Shown here one piece after another: positions 43,036-52,033 of a DNA stretch of 64,000 nucleotides. The translations under genes were made by a program, and so were the position numbers. Each line of letters starts with the position of its first letter. Position 1 is the first letter of the stretch. Source of the DNA: Flavobacterium piscis (GTDB lineage: Bacteria > Bacteroidota > Bacteroidia > Flavobacteriales > Flavobacteriaceae). Where the stretch lies: positions 429,471-493,470 of the forward strand of contig NZ_LVEN01000042.1 in assembly GCF_001686925.1 (NCBI RefSeq). The letters run 5' to 3'. The notes below the pieces were generated by a model. That model was not told the DNA's origin. It made no database searches and saw only the letters and a list, made by a program, of their open reading frames with translations.

Positions 43036-44166
43036 ATGAAGTTTGATTTATTGAAAAAAGATCCGCAATCTAAAGCGAGAGCGGGAAGTATTACTACAGA
43101 TCACGGCGTAATCGAAACGCCTATTTTTATGCCTGTCGGGACGGTTGCATCTGTAAAAGGAGTACACCAGCGCGAGCTAAAAGAAGATATTAATCCGGAT
43201 ATTATCCTTGGGAATACCTATCATTTATATTTACGTCCGCAGACTGAAATTCTTGAAAAAGCGGGTGGATTGCATAAATTCATGAATTGGGATCGTAATA
43301 TTTTGACTGATTCTGGTGGATATCAGGTGTATTCTCTTTCGAATAACAGAAAAATTAAAGAAGAAGGAGTAAAGTTTAAATCGCATATTGATGGTTCCTA
43401 CCACTTTTTTTCACCGGAAAGCGTAATGGAAATTCAACGTACAATTGGGGCTGATATCATTATGGCTTTTGATGAATGTACGCCTTATCCTTGCGATTAC
43501 AGGTATGCACAACGTTCGATGCACATGACGCACCGTTGGTTAGACCGTTGTATCAACCATTTGGATAAAGTGCCTTATAAATATGGTTATGAGCAAACTT
43601 TTTTCCCAATTGTTCAGGGAAGTACTTACAAAGATTTACGTCAGCAATCTGCTGAATATATTGCCAATTCAGGACAGCAGGGTAACGCCATTGGTGGTTT
43701 ATCTGTAGGTGAACCTGCTGAGGAAATGTACGCGATGACCGAAGTGGTTTGCGAAATTTTACCCGAAGACAAACCTCGTTATTTGATGGGAGTAGGAACT
43801 CCAATTAATATTTTAGAAAATATTGCGTTAGGTATTGATATGTTCGATTGTGTGATGCCAACTCGTAATGCCAGAAACGGTATGTTGTTTACGGCAAACG
43901 GAACAATCAACATTAAAAATAAAAAATGGGAAGCTGATTTTTCGCCAATCGACGAAATGGGACATACTTTTGTAGATACTGAATATACGAAAGCCTATTT
44001 ACGCCATTTATTTGCTGCCAACGAATATTTAGGAAAACAAATTGCTACGATTCATAATCTTGGCTTTTATATGTGGTTGGTTCGTGAAGCCAGAAAACAT
44101 ATCTTAGCAGGAGATTTTAGACCATGGAAAGAAATGATGGTTAAAAACATGAGCCAAAGACTATAA
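43036..44166 (+). CDS. tgt: queuine tRNA-ribosyltransferase
   Basis: A 376-aa tRNA-guanine transglycosylase that swaps G34 of GUN-anticodon tRNAs for the queuosine precursor preQ1. Seen: IFMPVGTVASVKGV, the nucleophile/substrate region DSGGYQVYSLSNNRKIKEEGV, IMAFDECTPYP, GGLSVGEP and the MGVGTPINILENIALGIDMFDCVMPTRNARNG block with the catalytic Asp. The zinc-site Cys residues usual near the C-terminus of other Tgts are reduced here, as in Bacteroidota forms. Followed by a repeat and the LptG-like gene. Confidence 0.96.
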   Translation: MKFDLLKKDPQSKARAGSITTDHGVIETPIFMPVGTVASVKGVHQRELKEDINPDIILGNTYHLYLRPQTEILEKAGGLHKFMNWDRNILTDSGGYQVYSLSNNRKIKEEGVKFKSHIDGSYHFFSPESVMEIQRTIGADIIMAFDECTPYPCDYRYAQRSMHMTHRWLDRCINHLDKVPYKYGYEQTFFPIVQGSTYKDLRQQSAEYIANSGQQGNAIGGLSVGEPAEEMYAMTEVVCEILPEDKPRYLMGVGTPINILENIALGIDMFDCVMPTRNARNGMLFTANGTINIKNKKWEADFSPIDEMGHTFVDTEYTKAYLRHLFAANEYLGKQIATIHNLGFYMWLVREARKHILAGDFRPWKEMMVKNMSQRL

Positions 44167-44267
44167 AAGAGTTTCAGGTTATTTTTGTTTCAGGTTTCAG
44201 GTTCAGTTGAGAACGTGAAACCTGAAACTTGAAACTTGAAACTTTTAAACTTGAAACTAAAAGTTTT
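44167..44267 (+). repeat. GAAACTTGAAAC/GGTTTCAGG word repeat
   Basis: TTTCAGGTTTCAGGTTCAG followed by GTGAAACCTGAAACTTGAAACTTGAAAC, an imperfect inverted and tandem arrangement, just before the ATG of the permease gene. Similar words occur at 60790-60845. Confidence 0.7.
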
Positions 44268-45356
44268 ATGCTGACTATAATAGATAAGTATATTTTAAAA
44301 AGATATTTAGCCACTTTCTCAGTGATGATCTTATTATTTATTCCGATTGGAATTGTAATTGACGTCTCTGAAAAGGTGAATAAAATGTTGGAGAACAAGA
44401 TTCCTTTTACTGCAATTGCGGTCTATTATTACAATTTTACAATTTATTTTGCGAACTCTCTATTTCCGATATTCTTGTTTTTATCGGTAATTTGGTTTAC
44501 CTCAAAATTGGCTAATAATACTGAGATTATTGCGATTTTAAGTTCTGGAATTTCATTTACGCGTTTTCTTCGTCCTTATATTATTGGTGCTTCTATCGTT
44601 TCGGTTTTTGTGCTTTTAATGGGGTTTTTCATTGTTCCGGCTGCCAGTGAAGGTTTTAATAATTTTAGGTATACCTATCTAAAAGGAAACGGAAAACAGC
44701 TGATGCGCGGAGAGAATACCAATGTGTACAGGCAAATTAATGACAACGATTTTATTTTTGTAAATAGTTTTAATGAAGAGTCTAAAACGGCTTTTAATTT
44801 TACATTGGAACATTTTGAAAAAGAGCAGTTAACGTATAAAATTACTGCCAGCCGTATAAAATGGGATCCTAAAAAGAAGATTTATATTTTGTACGATTAT
44901 ACCAAAAGAACCCTTGGCGAACTGAATGATAAAATAGAAAAAGTACCTGAGAAAAATGTGGCTTTCAAATTTGAACTGGCCGATTTAACTCCAGTGGTAT
45001 ATATTGCCGAGACGCTTCCGTTAGGCAAGCTGATTGATTTTATCGAGAAAGAACGTAAAAGAGGTTCAGGAAATATTAATACTTATTTAGTCGTACTATA
45101 TAAAAAATACAGCGTACCGGTTTCGGCTTTTATCCTGACCATTATTGCCGTAGCAGTTTCGTCTATGAAACGACGCGGTGGTATGGGAACGAATCTTGCG
45201 ATTGGTATTGCAATTGCATTTTCATTCGTATTTTTTGATAAAATATTCGGTACCCTTGCCGAAAAATCTACTTTCTCACCTTTATTTGCTGTCTGGTTCC
45301 CGAATATTGTTTTCGGAATTCTGGCAGTTTACCTATTACGTAATGCGAAACGATAA
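44268..45356 (+). CDS. LptF/LptG-family permease
   Basis: A 362-aa inner-membrane permease of the YjgP/YjgQ family, part of the LptB2FG machine that extracts lipopolysaccharide toward the outer membrane. I start at the ATG at 44268 (MLTIIDKYILKRYLATF), the family's N-terminal helix; the longer frame begins inside the word repeat. Three N-terminal helices, a periplasmic beta-jellyroll (about 135-255) and three C-terminal helices (SAFILTIIAVAVSSMKRRGG onward) are present. It overlaps the next gene by 14 bp. Confidence 0.88.
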   Translation: MLTIIDKYILKRYLATFSVMILLFIPIGIVIDVSEKVNKMLENKIPFTAIAVYYYNFTIYFANSLFPIFLFLSVIWFTSKLANNTEIIAILSSGISFTRFLRPYIIGASIVSVFVLLMGFFIVPAASEGFNNFRYTYLKGNGKQLMRGENTNVYRQINDNDFIFVNSFNEESKTAFNFTLEHFEKEQLTYKITASRIKWDPKKKIYILYDYTKRTLGELNDKIEKVPEKNVAFKFELADLTPVVYIAETLPLGKLIDFIEKERKRGSGNINTYLVVLYKKYSVPVSAFILTIIAVAVSSMKRRGGMGTNLAIGIAIAFSFVFFDKIFGTLAEKSTFSPLFAVWFPNIVFGILAVYLLRNAKR

Positions 45357-46230
45357 TTTAAAAAGTTATTTAAATCTTCATTTAATTGTTTTTATTTGGG
45401 GCTTTACGGCTGTTCTTGGCGCTTTGATTACTATTGATGCTGAAAATCTGGTATGGTTTAGAATGCTTCTTGCAGGTGTTTTTCTTGCTGCTTTTATAGT
45501 TTACAAGAAGCAATCTTTTGTGATTTCGGCCACGTCCTTTGCTAAATTAATTTTTGTTGGATTGCTAATTGCAATGCATTGGATTTTCTTTTTTAAGGCC
45601 ATTCATGTTTCGAATGTTTCAATAACACTTTCGATATTTTCGTTGGGTGCTTTTTTTGCATCTTTACTGGAGCCGCTTTTTTACGGAAGAAAAATTTTAT
45701 TTTATGAAGTTTTCTTCGGGTTAATTATTATAGCAGGTTTAGCATTAATAATGCGCGTAGAAGTAAAATACCTGGTAGGAATGTATTATGCCCTGGCTTC
45801 TATTATTCTGGGAGTTTTGTTTACCTTAATGAATGGTAAGTTAATTTCTGATCATGAACCGTCGGTAATTACGTTTTATGAGTTTGGAGCAGGAGTTTTC
45901 TTTATTTCAGTTTATTTTTTAATACAAGGAAAATTCAATGCTGATTTCTTTACCATGTCATTAAACAACTGGATTCTGCTATTGGTTTTGGCATCAGTTT
46001 GTACTGCTTATGCATTTACGGCATCTGTAAAAGTAATGCAGAAACTAACGCCTTATACCGTAATGTTAACGACTAATTTAGAGCCTGTTTACGGAATTAT
46101 TCTGGCCTATTTTATCTTGGGCGGAAAAGAAAAAATGAGTACAGAATTTTATATTGGCGCTCTGATAATTGTAATTACAGTTATCTTAAACGGCGTTTTT
46201 AAAAATTATAAAAATAAGAAAGAAGTGTAA
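45343..46230 (+). CDS. EamA/DMT family transporter
   Basis: A 295-aa inner-membrane protein with ten hydrophobic segments in two EamA repeats (LHLIVFIWGFTAVLGALITI...; SPVYGIILAYFILG-like LEPVYGIILAYFILGGKEKM). I use the ATG at 45343 (MRNDNLKSYLNLHL), which overlaps the permease stop by 14 bp; upstream codons lie wholly within lptG. DMT exporters move metabolites, amino acids or drugs; the substrate is unknown. Confidence 0.88.
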   Translation: MRNDNLKSYLNLHLIVFIWGFTAVLGALITIDAENLVWFRMLLAGVFLAAFIVYKKQSFVISATSFAKLIFVGLLIAMHWIFFFKAIHVSNVSITLSIFSLGAFFASLLEPLFYGRKILFYEVFFGLIIIAGLALIMRVEVKYLVGMYYALASIILGVLFTLMNGKLISDHEPSVITFYEFGAGVFFISVYFLIQGKFNADFFTMSLNNWILLLVLASVCTAYAFTASVKVMQKLTPYTVMLTTNLEPVYGIILAYFILGGKEKMSTEFYIGALIIVITVILNGVFKNYKNKKEV

Positions 46231-46302
46231 TAATTTCCTTATTTTTAAATTACATTTTTACATTTTAAATACGATTTAATCACACCAATGATATAATATT
46301 TT

Positions 46303-46310
46303 TATATTTG
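46303..46310 (+). promoter_or_regulatory. accA promoter -7 box (TATATTTG)
   Basis: Perfect TAnnTTTG 32 bp before the accA ATG. Confidence 0.65.
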
Positions 46311-46342
46311 CGGTTCGATTTACAAACAAAATTCAAAAATCC

Positions 46343-47296
46343 ATGGAATATTTAGATTTTGAGCTTCCAATAAAAGAACTTGAAGAACAGTTAGAAAAGT
46401 GTGTTATAATTGGAAAAGAATCTGATGTTGATGTAACACCTACCTGCAAGGAAATCAACAAAAAATTAGAAGAAACTAAGAAAGAAATATACAAAAACCT
46501 TACGGCTTGGCAACGAGTTCAGCTATCAAGGCATCCAAACAGACCTTATACTTTAGATTATATCAGAGCAATTTGCGGAGATACATTTTTAGAACTTCAT
46601 GGAGACAGAAATTTTAAAGATGATAAAGCGATGGTGGGCGGACTAGGAAAAGTAAACGGACAATCGTTTATGATCGTGGGTCAGCAAAAAGGTTTTAATA
46701 CAAAAACACGTCAGTACCGTAATTTTGGTATGGCAAATCCGGAGGGATACCGTAAAGCTTTGCGTTTGATGAAAATGGCAGAGAAATTCGGAATTCCGGT
46801 TTTAACTTTAGTTGATACTCCGGGTGCATACCCAGGACTTGAAGCAGAAGAAAGAGGACAAGGAGAAGCTATTGCCAGAAACATTTTCGAAATGGTTCGT
46901 TTACAAGTGCCAATTATCACGATTATCGTTGGTGAAGGTGCTTCTGGAGGAGCTTTAGGAATTGGTGTTGGTGATAAAGTTTACATGTTAGAAAATACAT
47001 GGTACTCGGTAATTTCGCCAGAATCGTGTTCGTCTATTTTATGGAAAAGCTGGGAGTACAAAGAACGTGCTGCAGATGCTTTAAAATTGACTTCATCTGA
47101 TATGAAAAAACAAAAATTAGTGGATGATGTAATACCAGAACCGCTGGGTGGAGCGCATTACGATCGCGAAACTACTTTTAAAACAGTAGCAGAATACATC
47201 ACCAAAGGATATAATGAATTGAAAGACTTATCAACAGCCGACTTAATTGCCCAAAGAATGGACAAATACAGTAATATGGGCGAGTATAAAGAGTAA
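46343..47296 (+). CDS. accA: acetyl-CoA carboxylase carboxyltransferase subunit alpha
   Basis: A 317-aa subunit that with AccD transfers carboxyl from biotin to acetyl-CoA, the first step in fatty-acid synthesis. Recognised by LDFELPIKELEEQLEKC, RHPNRPYTLDYI, FGMANPEGYRKALRLMKMAEKFGIPVLTLVDTPGAYPGLEAEERGQGEAIARN and EGASGGALGIGVGDKV. Full length; cytosolic. Monocistronic, with a terminator 20 bp after the stop. Confidence 0.97.
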   Translation: MEYLDFELPIKELEEQLEKCVIIGKESDVDVTPTCKEINKKLEETKKEIYKNLTAWQRVQLSRHPNRPYTLDYIRAICGDTFLELHGDRNFKDDKAMVGGLGKVNGQSFMIVGQQKGFNTKTRQYRNFGMANPEGYRKALRLMKMAEKFGIPVLTLVDTPGAYPGLEAEERGQGEAIARNIFEMVRLQVPIITIIVGEGASGGALGIGVGDKVYMLENTWYSVISPESCSSILWKSWEYKERAADALKLTSSDMKKQKLVDDVIPEPLGGAHYDRETTFKTVAEYITKGYNELKDLSTADLIAQRMDKYSNMGEYKE

Positions 47297-47314
47297 ATTC
47301 ATGTAAAACGATTT

Positions 47315-47349
47315 AAAATCCGAAGCCTTACAGTTTCGGATTTTTTTTT
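47315..47349 (+). terminator. accA terminator
   Basis: Stem AAAATCCGAA/TTCGGATTTT with a 10-nt loop, then T9. Confidence 0.85.
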
Positions 47350-47436
47350 GGTTATCAACAAAATGATCTTATTTATAAACAATTAATAGTTATAACTCAA
47401 TAGCGATCTTTTTTTAAATTTCGCTACTTTCGCCAT

Positions 47437-48981
47437 ATGGAAAATTTCAAAAGTGTAAACCCCGCAAAGGTAAATAAACCCTCAATTATTAATTTAGAAA
47501 AAGGAAAACTTCCTCCGCAAGTTCTTGATTTAGAAGAAGCTGTGCTTGGGGCGATGATGATTGATAAAAAAGGAGTTGATGATGTAATTGATATTTTGCA
47601 AGGGGATGCTTTTTATAAAGAAGCACATAAATATATTTTTGAGGCAATCGTTCAGCTTTTTACAGAAACGCAGCCAATTGACTTGTTGACGGTTTCGACT
47701 CAGTTGAAAAAAAATGGAAAATTAGAATTAGCCGGAGGAGATTTTTATTTAATTCAGCTTACACAAAAAATAGCATCTTCGGCGCATATCGAATTTCACT
47801 CGCGTATCATTCTTCAAAAGTTTATTCAAAGAAGTTTGATTCGTATTTCGACTGAAATTATCGAAGCATCTTATGATGAAACTGCGGATGTATTTGATTT
47901 GCTTGATCAGGCCGAATCTAAATTATATGAAGTAACGCAAGGAAATATCAAACGTAGTTCTGAAACTGCTCAGAGTTTAGTACTTCAGGCTAAAAAGAAG
48001 ATTGAAGAAATTGCAAAACAAGAAGGTTTAAGTGGTGTTGAAACAGGTTTTCATAATCTGGATAAACTAACTTCGGGATGGCAGCCTTCGGATTTAATTA
48101 TTATCGCGGCGAGACCTGCGATGGGAAAAACGGCCTTTGTACTTTCGATGGCGAGAAATATCGCTATTCAGTACGGGCATGGAGTGGCTTTGTTCTCTCT
48201 TGAGATGGCTTCAGTTCAGTTGATTACCAGGTTAATTTCATCAGAAACAGGACTTTCGTCAGAGAAATTACGTACTGGTAAATTAGAACCTCACGAATGG
48301 GAAATGCTGAGTACCAAAGTAAAAAACTTAGAAAAAGCGCCTTTGTTTATTGATGATACACCATCTCTTTCTATTTTCGATTTAAGAGCAAAATGTCGTC
48401 GTTTAGTTTCGCAGCACGGTATCAAGATTATCATTATCGATTATTTGCAATTGATGACTGCCGGTGGAAATAATAAAGGAGGAGGAAACCGTGAGCAGGA
48501 AATCTCGACAATTTCCCGAAACTTAAAAGCCCTGGCAAAAGAGTTAAATGTACCGGTAATTGCCCTGTCACAGTTATCACGTGCGGTTGAAACGCGTGGT
48601 TCCAGTAAACGTCCGTTACTATCGGATCTTCGTGAATCTGGAGCGATTGAGCAGGATGCCGATATTGTTTCGTTCTTATACCGACCTGAATATTACAAAA
48701 TTGAAGAATGGGATGATGATGAGGCGTCGCCAACTGCTGGTCAGGCAGAAATCATGATCGCTAAACACCGTAATGGTGGTATCGAAAACATTCGATTGAA
48801 ATTTATAGGACACTTGGGTAAGTTTGATAACCTTGATGATTTCTCTGGTAGTTATGACGATTTACCATCAAAAATGAATCATGAAGATAATCCATTCATA
48901 ACCAAAAATTTACCTTCGCCTAATGAAGCATTTGGCAGTAACCTAAATGACGATGATGATGACAGTGATGTTCCGTTTTAA
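47437..48981 (+). CDS. dnaB: replicative DNA helicase
   Basis: A 514-aa hexameric 5'-3' helicase of the replisome. The N-terminal DnaG-interacting domain (LPPQVLDLEEAVLGAMMIDKKGVDDVIDIL) is followed by the RecA-like domain with Walker A AARPAMGKTA, Walker B region IIIIDYLQLM, and the Arg-finger block NGGIENIRLKF. No intein, at standard length. A near-consensus box TACTTTCG (47425-47432) ends only 4 bp before the ATG, so the mRNA could be leaderless. Confidence 0.97.
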   Translation: MENFKSVNPAKVNKPSIINLEKGKLPPQVLDLEEAVLGAMMIDKKGVDDVIDILQGDAFYKEAHKYIFEAIVQLFTETQPIDLLTVSTQLKKNGKLELAGGDFYLIQLTQKIASSAHIEFHSRIILQKFIQRSLIRISTEIIEASYDETADVFDLLDQAESKLYEVTQGNIKRSSETAQSLVLQAKKKIEEIAKQEGLSGVETGFHNLDKLTSGWQPSDLIIIAARPAMGKTAFVLSMARNIAIQYGHGVALFSLEMASVQLITRLISSETGLSSEKLRTGKLEPHEWEMLSTKVKNLEKAPLFIDDTPSLSIFDLRAKCRRLVSQHGIKIIIIDYLQLMTAGGNNKGGGNREQEISTISRNLKALAKELNVPVIALSQLSRAVETRGSSKRPLLSDLRESGAIEQDADIVSFLYRPEYYKIEEWDDDEASPTAGQAEIMIAKHRNGGIENIRLKFIGHLGKFDNLDDFSGSYDDLPSKMNHEDNPFITKNLPSPNEAFGSNLNDDDDDSDVPF

Positions 48982-48991
48982 TAAAATATTT

Positions 48992-49016
48992 AAGCCTCTT
49001 TTATGAGGCTTTTTTT
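48992..49016 (+). terminator. dnaB terminator
   Basis: Stem AAGCCTC/GAGGCTT with TTTTAT loop and T-run. Confidence 0.88.
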
Positions 49017-49112
49017 ACACCTAAATGTTAACTTTTTTGATAAAATTGAGTAGTTTAGCCAAACAATTGATTCCAACAATTGCATATTAATTAACAACCA
49101 AAAAAAAATATT

Positions 49113-49487
49113 ATGTCAAAAGAAGAAAGTTTCGAAAACTTAGGAAGTGTAGAAGTAGGATTGTCTATTGCTGAAACCTGGACAGCAAATTATCGTAAAG
49201 CCACTGCCGAACAAGATGAGTTGGGAAAAAAAACAGGAGCTTACCTTATTCCGTTAGCCACTTTAAAATCAGTATTAGAGCATCCAATAGATGCTGTTCG
49301 TGCTTATAAAGCAATTAATACCGCAGGCGAACAAGTCTTGGTTTTTGTTGGAACAAAAAAAGACGAAAAAGGAATTTACAGAGATGTGTTCTTTTCTGGT
49401 GATGCAGTTGAAAATGAAGGATCTGTTGTTTATGATGCAACACGCCCATGTCCGCCTTATGGAGACCCGTCTAGTCCGCTTAGTTAA
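49113..49487 (+). CDS. conserved hypothetical protein
   Basis: A 124-aa soluble protein with no signal peptide or membrane helix. The N-terminal part is helical (LGSVEVGLSIAETWTANYRKATAEQDELG), the middle has alternating strands (EQVLVFVGTKKDEKG, VFFSGDAV), and the end is PCPPYGDPSSPLS, Pro-rich. I do not recognise the family. The last base of the stop is the first base of the next gene's ATG, so it is coupled to the membrane protein/kinase/regulator genes and may be a partner of that signalling set. Confidence 0.65.
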   Translation: MSKEESFENLGSVEVGLSIAETWTANYRKATAEQDELGKKTGAYLIPLATLKSVLEHPIDAVRAYKAINTAGEQVLVFVGTKKDEKGIYRDVFFSGDAVENEGSVVYDATRPCPPYGDPSSPLS

Positions 49488-50119
49488 TGGATGATTTTTT
49501 AATATATTTTGGTTATTTTATCTTAGTAATCAATGTAGGTTTATATTCATTTAGCTTTTTTCGAAAGGAAAAAGCTAATGTTTTTTTTATGCTTTATTTA
49601 ATGTTTTCTCTCTTCGTACAATTTGGAATGGAGTTCCTCTATCATTTAAAAATGAACAATTTATTGCTCATGAACCTCTTTTTTATTGGCCAGATGGTCT
49701 TATTGGGATTGTTTTACAGATCGTTATATAAGCAGGAAATTCAGAAAAAATTTGTTTTGATCGCTTTATGTTTTGTATTATTAATTTTAGTAGCCAGAAT
49801 TGTTTACGATCCGGGTCTGCAGTTTAAGTTTAATTTATTTCAAATTACTATTACTTCTTTATTAACGGTTGTTTTTGCGTTAATTCATTTTTATAATATG
49901 ATTACCGAAAATAAACAATATTACTATCTTACAATAGGCGTTATTGGCTATATGTTTGGAAGTACAGTTTTATTCTTAATAGGTAATCTTACAATAGGGT
50001 TAAGTGATGATATTAAATATCTTAGCTGGAGATTAAATGCTTTTTTATTTATTGTTTATTACTTTTTTATTTTATTTGAATGGATAAAGAGTTTTTCAAA
50101 AAAGAATGTTAAGATATGA
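49487..50119 (+). CDS. multi-spanning membrane protein, putative sensor
   Basis: A 210-aa integral membrane protein with about six or seven hydrophobic segments and short loops. It carries no enzymatic motif. Its position suggests that it is the membrane part of a sensor: its stop overlaps the histidine-kinase ATG by 4 bp, and the kinase itself has only one membrane helix. The architecture resembles the 7TM input modules fused to kinases in other Bacteroidota, here split into two chains. Stimulus unknown. Confidence 0.65.
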   Translation: MDDFLIYFGYFILVINVGLYSFSFFRKEKANVFFMLYLMFSLFVQFGMEFLYHLKMNNLLLMNLFFIGQMVLLGLFYRSLYKQEIQKKFVLIALCFVLLILVARIVYDPGLQFKFNLFQITITSLLTVVFALIHFYNMITENKQYYYLTIGVIGYMFGSTVLFLIGNLTIGLSDDIKYLSWRLNAFLFIVYYFFILFEWIKSFSKKNVKI

Positions 50120-50907
50120 GTTCGAATCTGGATTATGAGAAAGAAATAGTAGCGATTATTTTGTATACTTCTTGCTTTTTGATGGTTGTTGCCATTTTTT
50201 TGGTAGTGTTTTTTTATTTTTCGAGGAAAAAAATTATTCAAAAAGAATTAGAGAAAAGAGATTTAATATTACAATATCAAAAAGAACAATTGCACGCTGT
50301 GATTTTTACTCAGGAAGAAGAACGAAAAAGAATTGCTCAGGATTTACACGATGATATCAGTTCTAAACTTAATATTGTTTCATTAAATACACATTTACTT
50401 TCTGCTCCTAATTTAACAGAAGCTGAGACAAAAGAAATTACAGATAATATTATCAATCTAACGGCAAAAGCTTTGGAGAATTCCAGAAAAATTGCCCACA
50501 ATTTACTGCCTCCGGTTTTTGAGAAATTTGGACTTAATGCGGGTATTGAAGAGTTGTGTGAAGAATTTGAAAGCAGTAAATCGGTAAAAGTAAAATACGA
50601 GAATGAAGTTGATTTTGATGAGAAAGAGATAGATCGTCATTTGCATGTGTTTAGAATTTTGCAGGAATTGATGAATAATTCTTTACGTCACGGAAAAGCG
50701 ACCGAAATATACATTGCGTTTAAAAATATAAACGGGATTATTACTTGCAATTATCAGGATAACGGGGTAGGACTTGATAGTGAAAATGTTGAAAATCAGA
50801 AAGGATTAGGAATGAAAAATATCGACAGCCGAATTTCTTTTTTGAATGGAACGATAAAAATGAACTCTGAAAAGGGTAATGGAGTTGCCGTAATTTTCAC
50901 TTTTTAA
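50116..50907 (+). CDS. HisKA_3 sensor histidine kinase
   Basis: A 263-aa kinase of the NarX/DesK type. One N-terminal membrane helix (about residues 10-36) is followed by a coiled linker, the dimerisation/phosphoacceptor motif ERKRIAQDLHDD with H78, and the HATPase domain with N-box LQELMNNSLRHG, G1-box DNGVGLDSENV and GLGMKNIDSRI. The response regulator at 51020 is the expected partner. Overlaps the membrane protein gene by 4 bp. Confidence 0.92.
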   Translation: MSSNLDYEKEIVAIILYTSCFLMVVAIFLVVFFYFSRKKIIQKELEKRDLILQYQKEQLHAVIFTQEEERKRIAQDLHDDISSKLNIVSLNTHLLSAPNLTEAETKEITDNIINLTAKALENSRKIAHNLLPPVFEKFGLNAGIEELCEEFESSKSVKVKYENEVDFDEKEIDRHLHVFRILQELMNNSLRHGKATEIYIAFKNINGIITCNYQDNGVGLDSENVENQKGLGMKNIDSRISFLNGTIKMNSEKGNGVAVIFTF

Positions 50908-51019
50908 GTTAAAATTGATAAACAAACACTCTTTTTGCTTAATATGTTAAGATTCTGGGGCTGTTTTCGTTTGAGATTTTGTAATTTCGACGAACCAAAC
51001 GACCAAAATCAAATAAAAA

Positions 51020-51685
51020 ATGAGTGCCGCTATTAAAATTGCTTTAGTAGATGACGAAGTTTTATTCCGTAAAGGAATATCTTTTTTATTGCAAAGAGAA
51101 GATAATATCGATATTATTTTTGAAGCATCAAACGGAGAAGAACTTCTGTCTAATTTAAATGACAGTATTATCAAACCCGATATTATTATTATGGATTTGA
51201 AAATGCCTATTCTTAATGGTGTTGAAGCCACAAAAATAATCCGAAAATTATTTCCCGAAATTAAAATAATTGCTTTAACAAGTTATGATACAAAATCGTT
51301 TATTGCAAATATGATTCAGGTTGGTGCTGTTGCTTACTTAATCAAGAATACAACACCAAAGGATTTAATTCACACCATTAACCAAGTTTCAAAAAAAGGT
51401 TTTTATTATTGTGATAATGTTCTGAAAACAATTCAGGAAACAATTATTTCTACTAAAAATTCAAAAGGAAATTTAGAAACAAGTTTTCTATCGCCTCGCG
51501 AAATAGAAATTCTTCAGCTTATTTGCCTGCAAAAGACGACTACAGAAATTGCCGAGCATCTTTATTTGAGCCCGCGAACCGTAGAGGGACATCGTAACAA
51601 TTTATTGCTAAAAACAGAGTCCAGAAATATTGCAGGATTAGTAGTATATGCTATTCAAAACGAAATAGCAGTTTTGACAATTTAA
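51020..51685 (+). CDS. NarL/FixJ-type response regulator
   Basis: A 221-aa two-domain regulator. Receiver: acidic pair D11-D12, phosphoacceptor D59 (IIIMDLKMP), Thr in ALTSYD and Lys in YLIKN. C-terminal LuxR-type helix-turn-helix: LSPREIEILQLICLQKTTTEIAEHLYLSPRTVEGHRNNLLLKTESRNIAGLVVYAI. It follows the kinase by 112 bp. A likely nearby target is the small membrane protein gene at 51690-51833, whose promoter carries an inverted repeat. Confidence 0.92.
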   Translation: MSAAIKIALVDDEVLFRKGISFLLQREDNIDIIFEASNGEELLSNLNDSIIKPDIIIMDLKMPILNGVEATKIIRKLFPEIKIIALTSYDTKSFIANMIQVGAVAYLIKNTTPKDLIHTINQVSKKGFYYCDNVLKTIQETIISTKNSKGNLETSFLSPREIEILQLICLQKTTTEIAEHLYLSPRTVEGHRNNLLLKTESRNIAGLVVYAIQNEIAVLTI

Positions 51686-51689
51686 AAAT

Positions 51690-51833
51690 TCAACTTGTTA
51701 AAAACTGAATTGAAAGTACATAGTACAATACTATCGTTACTACAAGTAAGCACAAGGCTATTTTTTGCATTACATTCATTCCCTTTGGTTGGTTCTTATG
51801 ATCATTAAACTTCATGGTTTTTGGTTTTTTCAT
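51690..51833 (-). CDS. small membrane protein, 47 aa
   Basis: A short gene on the minus strand, convergent with the response-regulator gene. It encodes 47 residues: a basic, polar N-terminus (MKKPKTMKFNDHKNQPKG) and one membrane helix (IALCLLVVTIVLYYVLSI). Support comes from the complete promoter: TACATTTG at 51866-51859, giving a leader of about 20 nt, and the inverted repeat AGGT-N6-ACCT farther upstream. Function unknown; possibly a target or modulator of the adjacent kinase/regulator pair. An internal start at Met7, Met19 or Met22 is possible. Confidence 0.65.
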   Translation of the reverse strand: MKKPKTMKFNDHKNQPKGMNVMQKIALCLLVVTIVLYYVLSIQFLTS

Positions 51834-51858
51834 TGATTAGTTTGATGATTCGGGAAAG

Positions 51859-51904
51859 CAAATGTAATGATAATAATTTTTCATGAAATAGGTGTTTCTA
51901 CCTG
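51859..51904 (-). promoter_or_regulatory. promoter and inverted repeat of the 47-aa protein gene
   Basis: TACATTTG at 51859-51866 (minus strand). AGGT-GTTTCT-ACCT at 51890-51903 is centred 30.5 bp upstream of the box, one base off the 29.5 seen at three other promoters in the window. Confidence 0.5.
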
Positions 51905-52033
51905 ATTTTGAGAAAACTGCAATTGAAATTAGCTTGCCATAAATTCATAATTAATATTTAAAAAAATATAAAACAAGCGTATCTGTTGTGTTTTTAAATG
52001 CTTACTTTATATCTTTACTAAAATAATTTTATA

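Noticed and set aside
45178..45342. N-terminal extension of the DMT transporter
   Set aside because: It lies entirely inside the LptG-like gene and is not like a DMT N-terminus.
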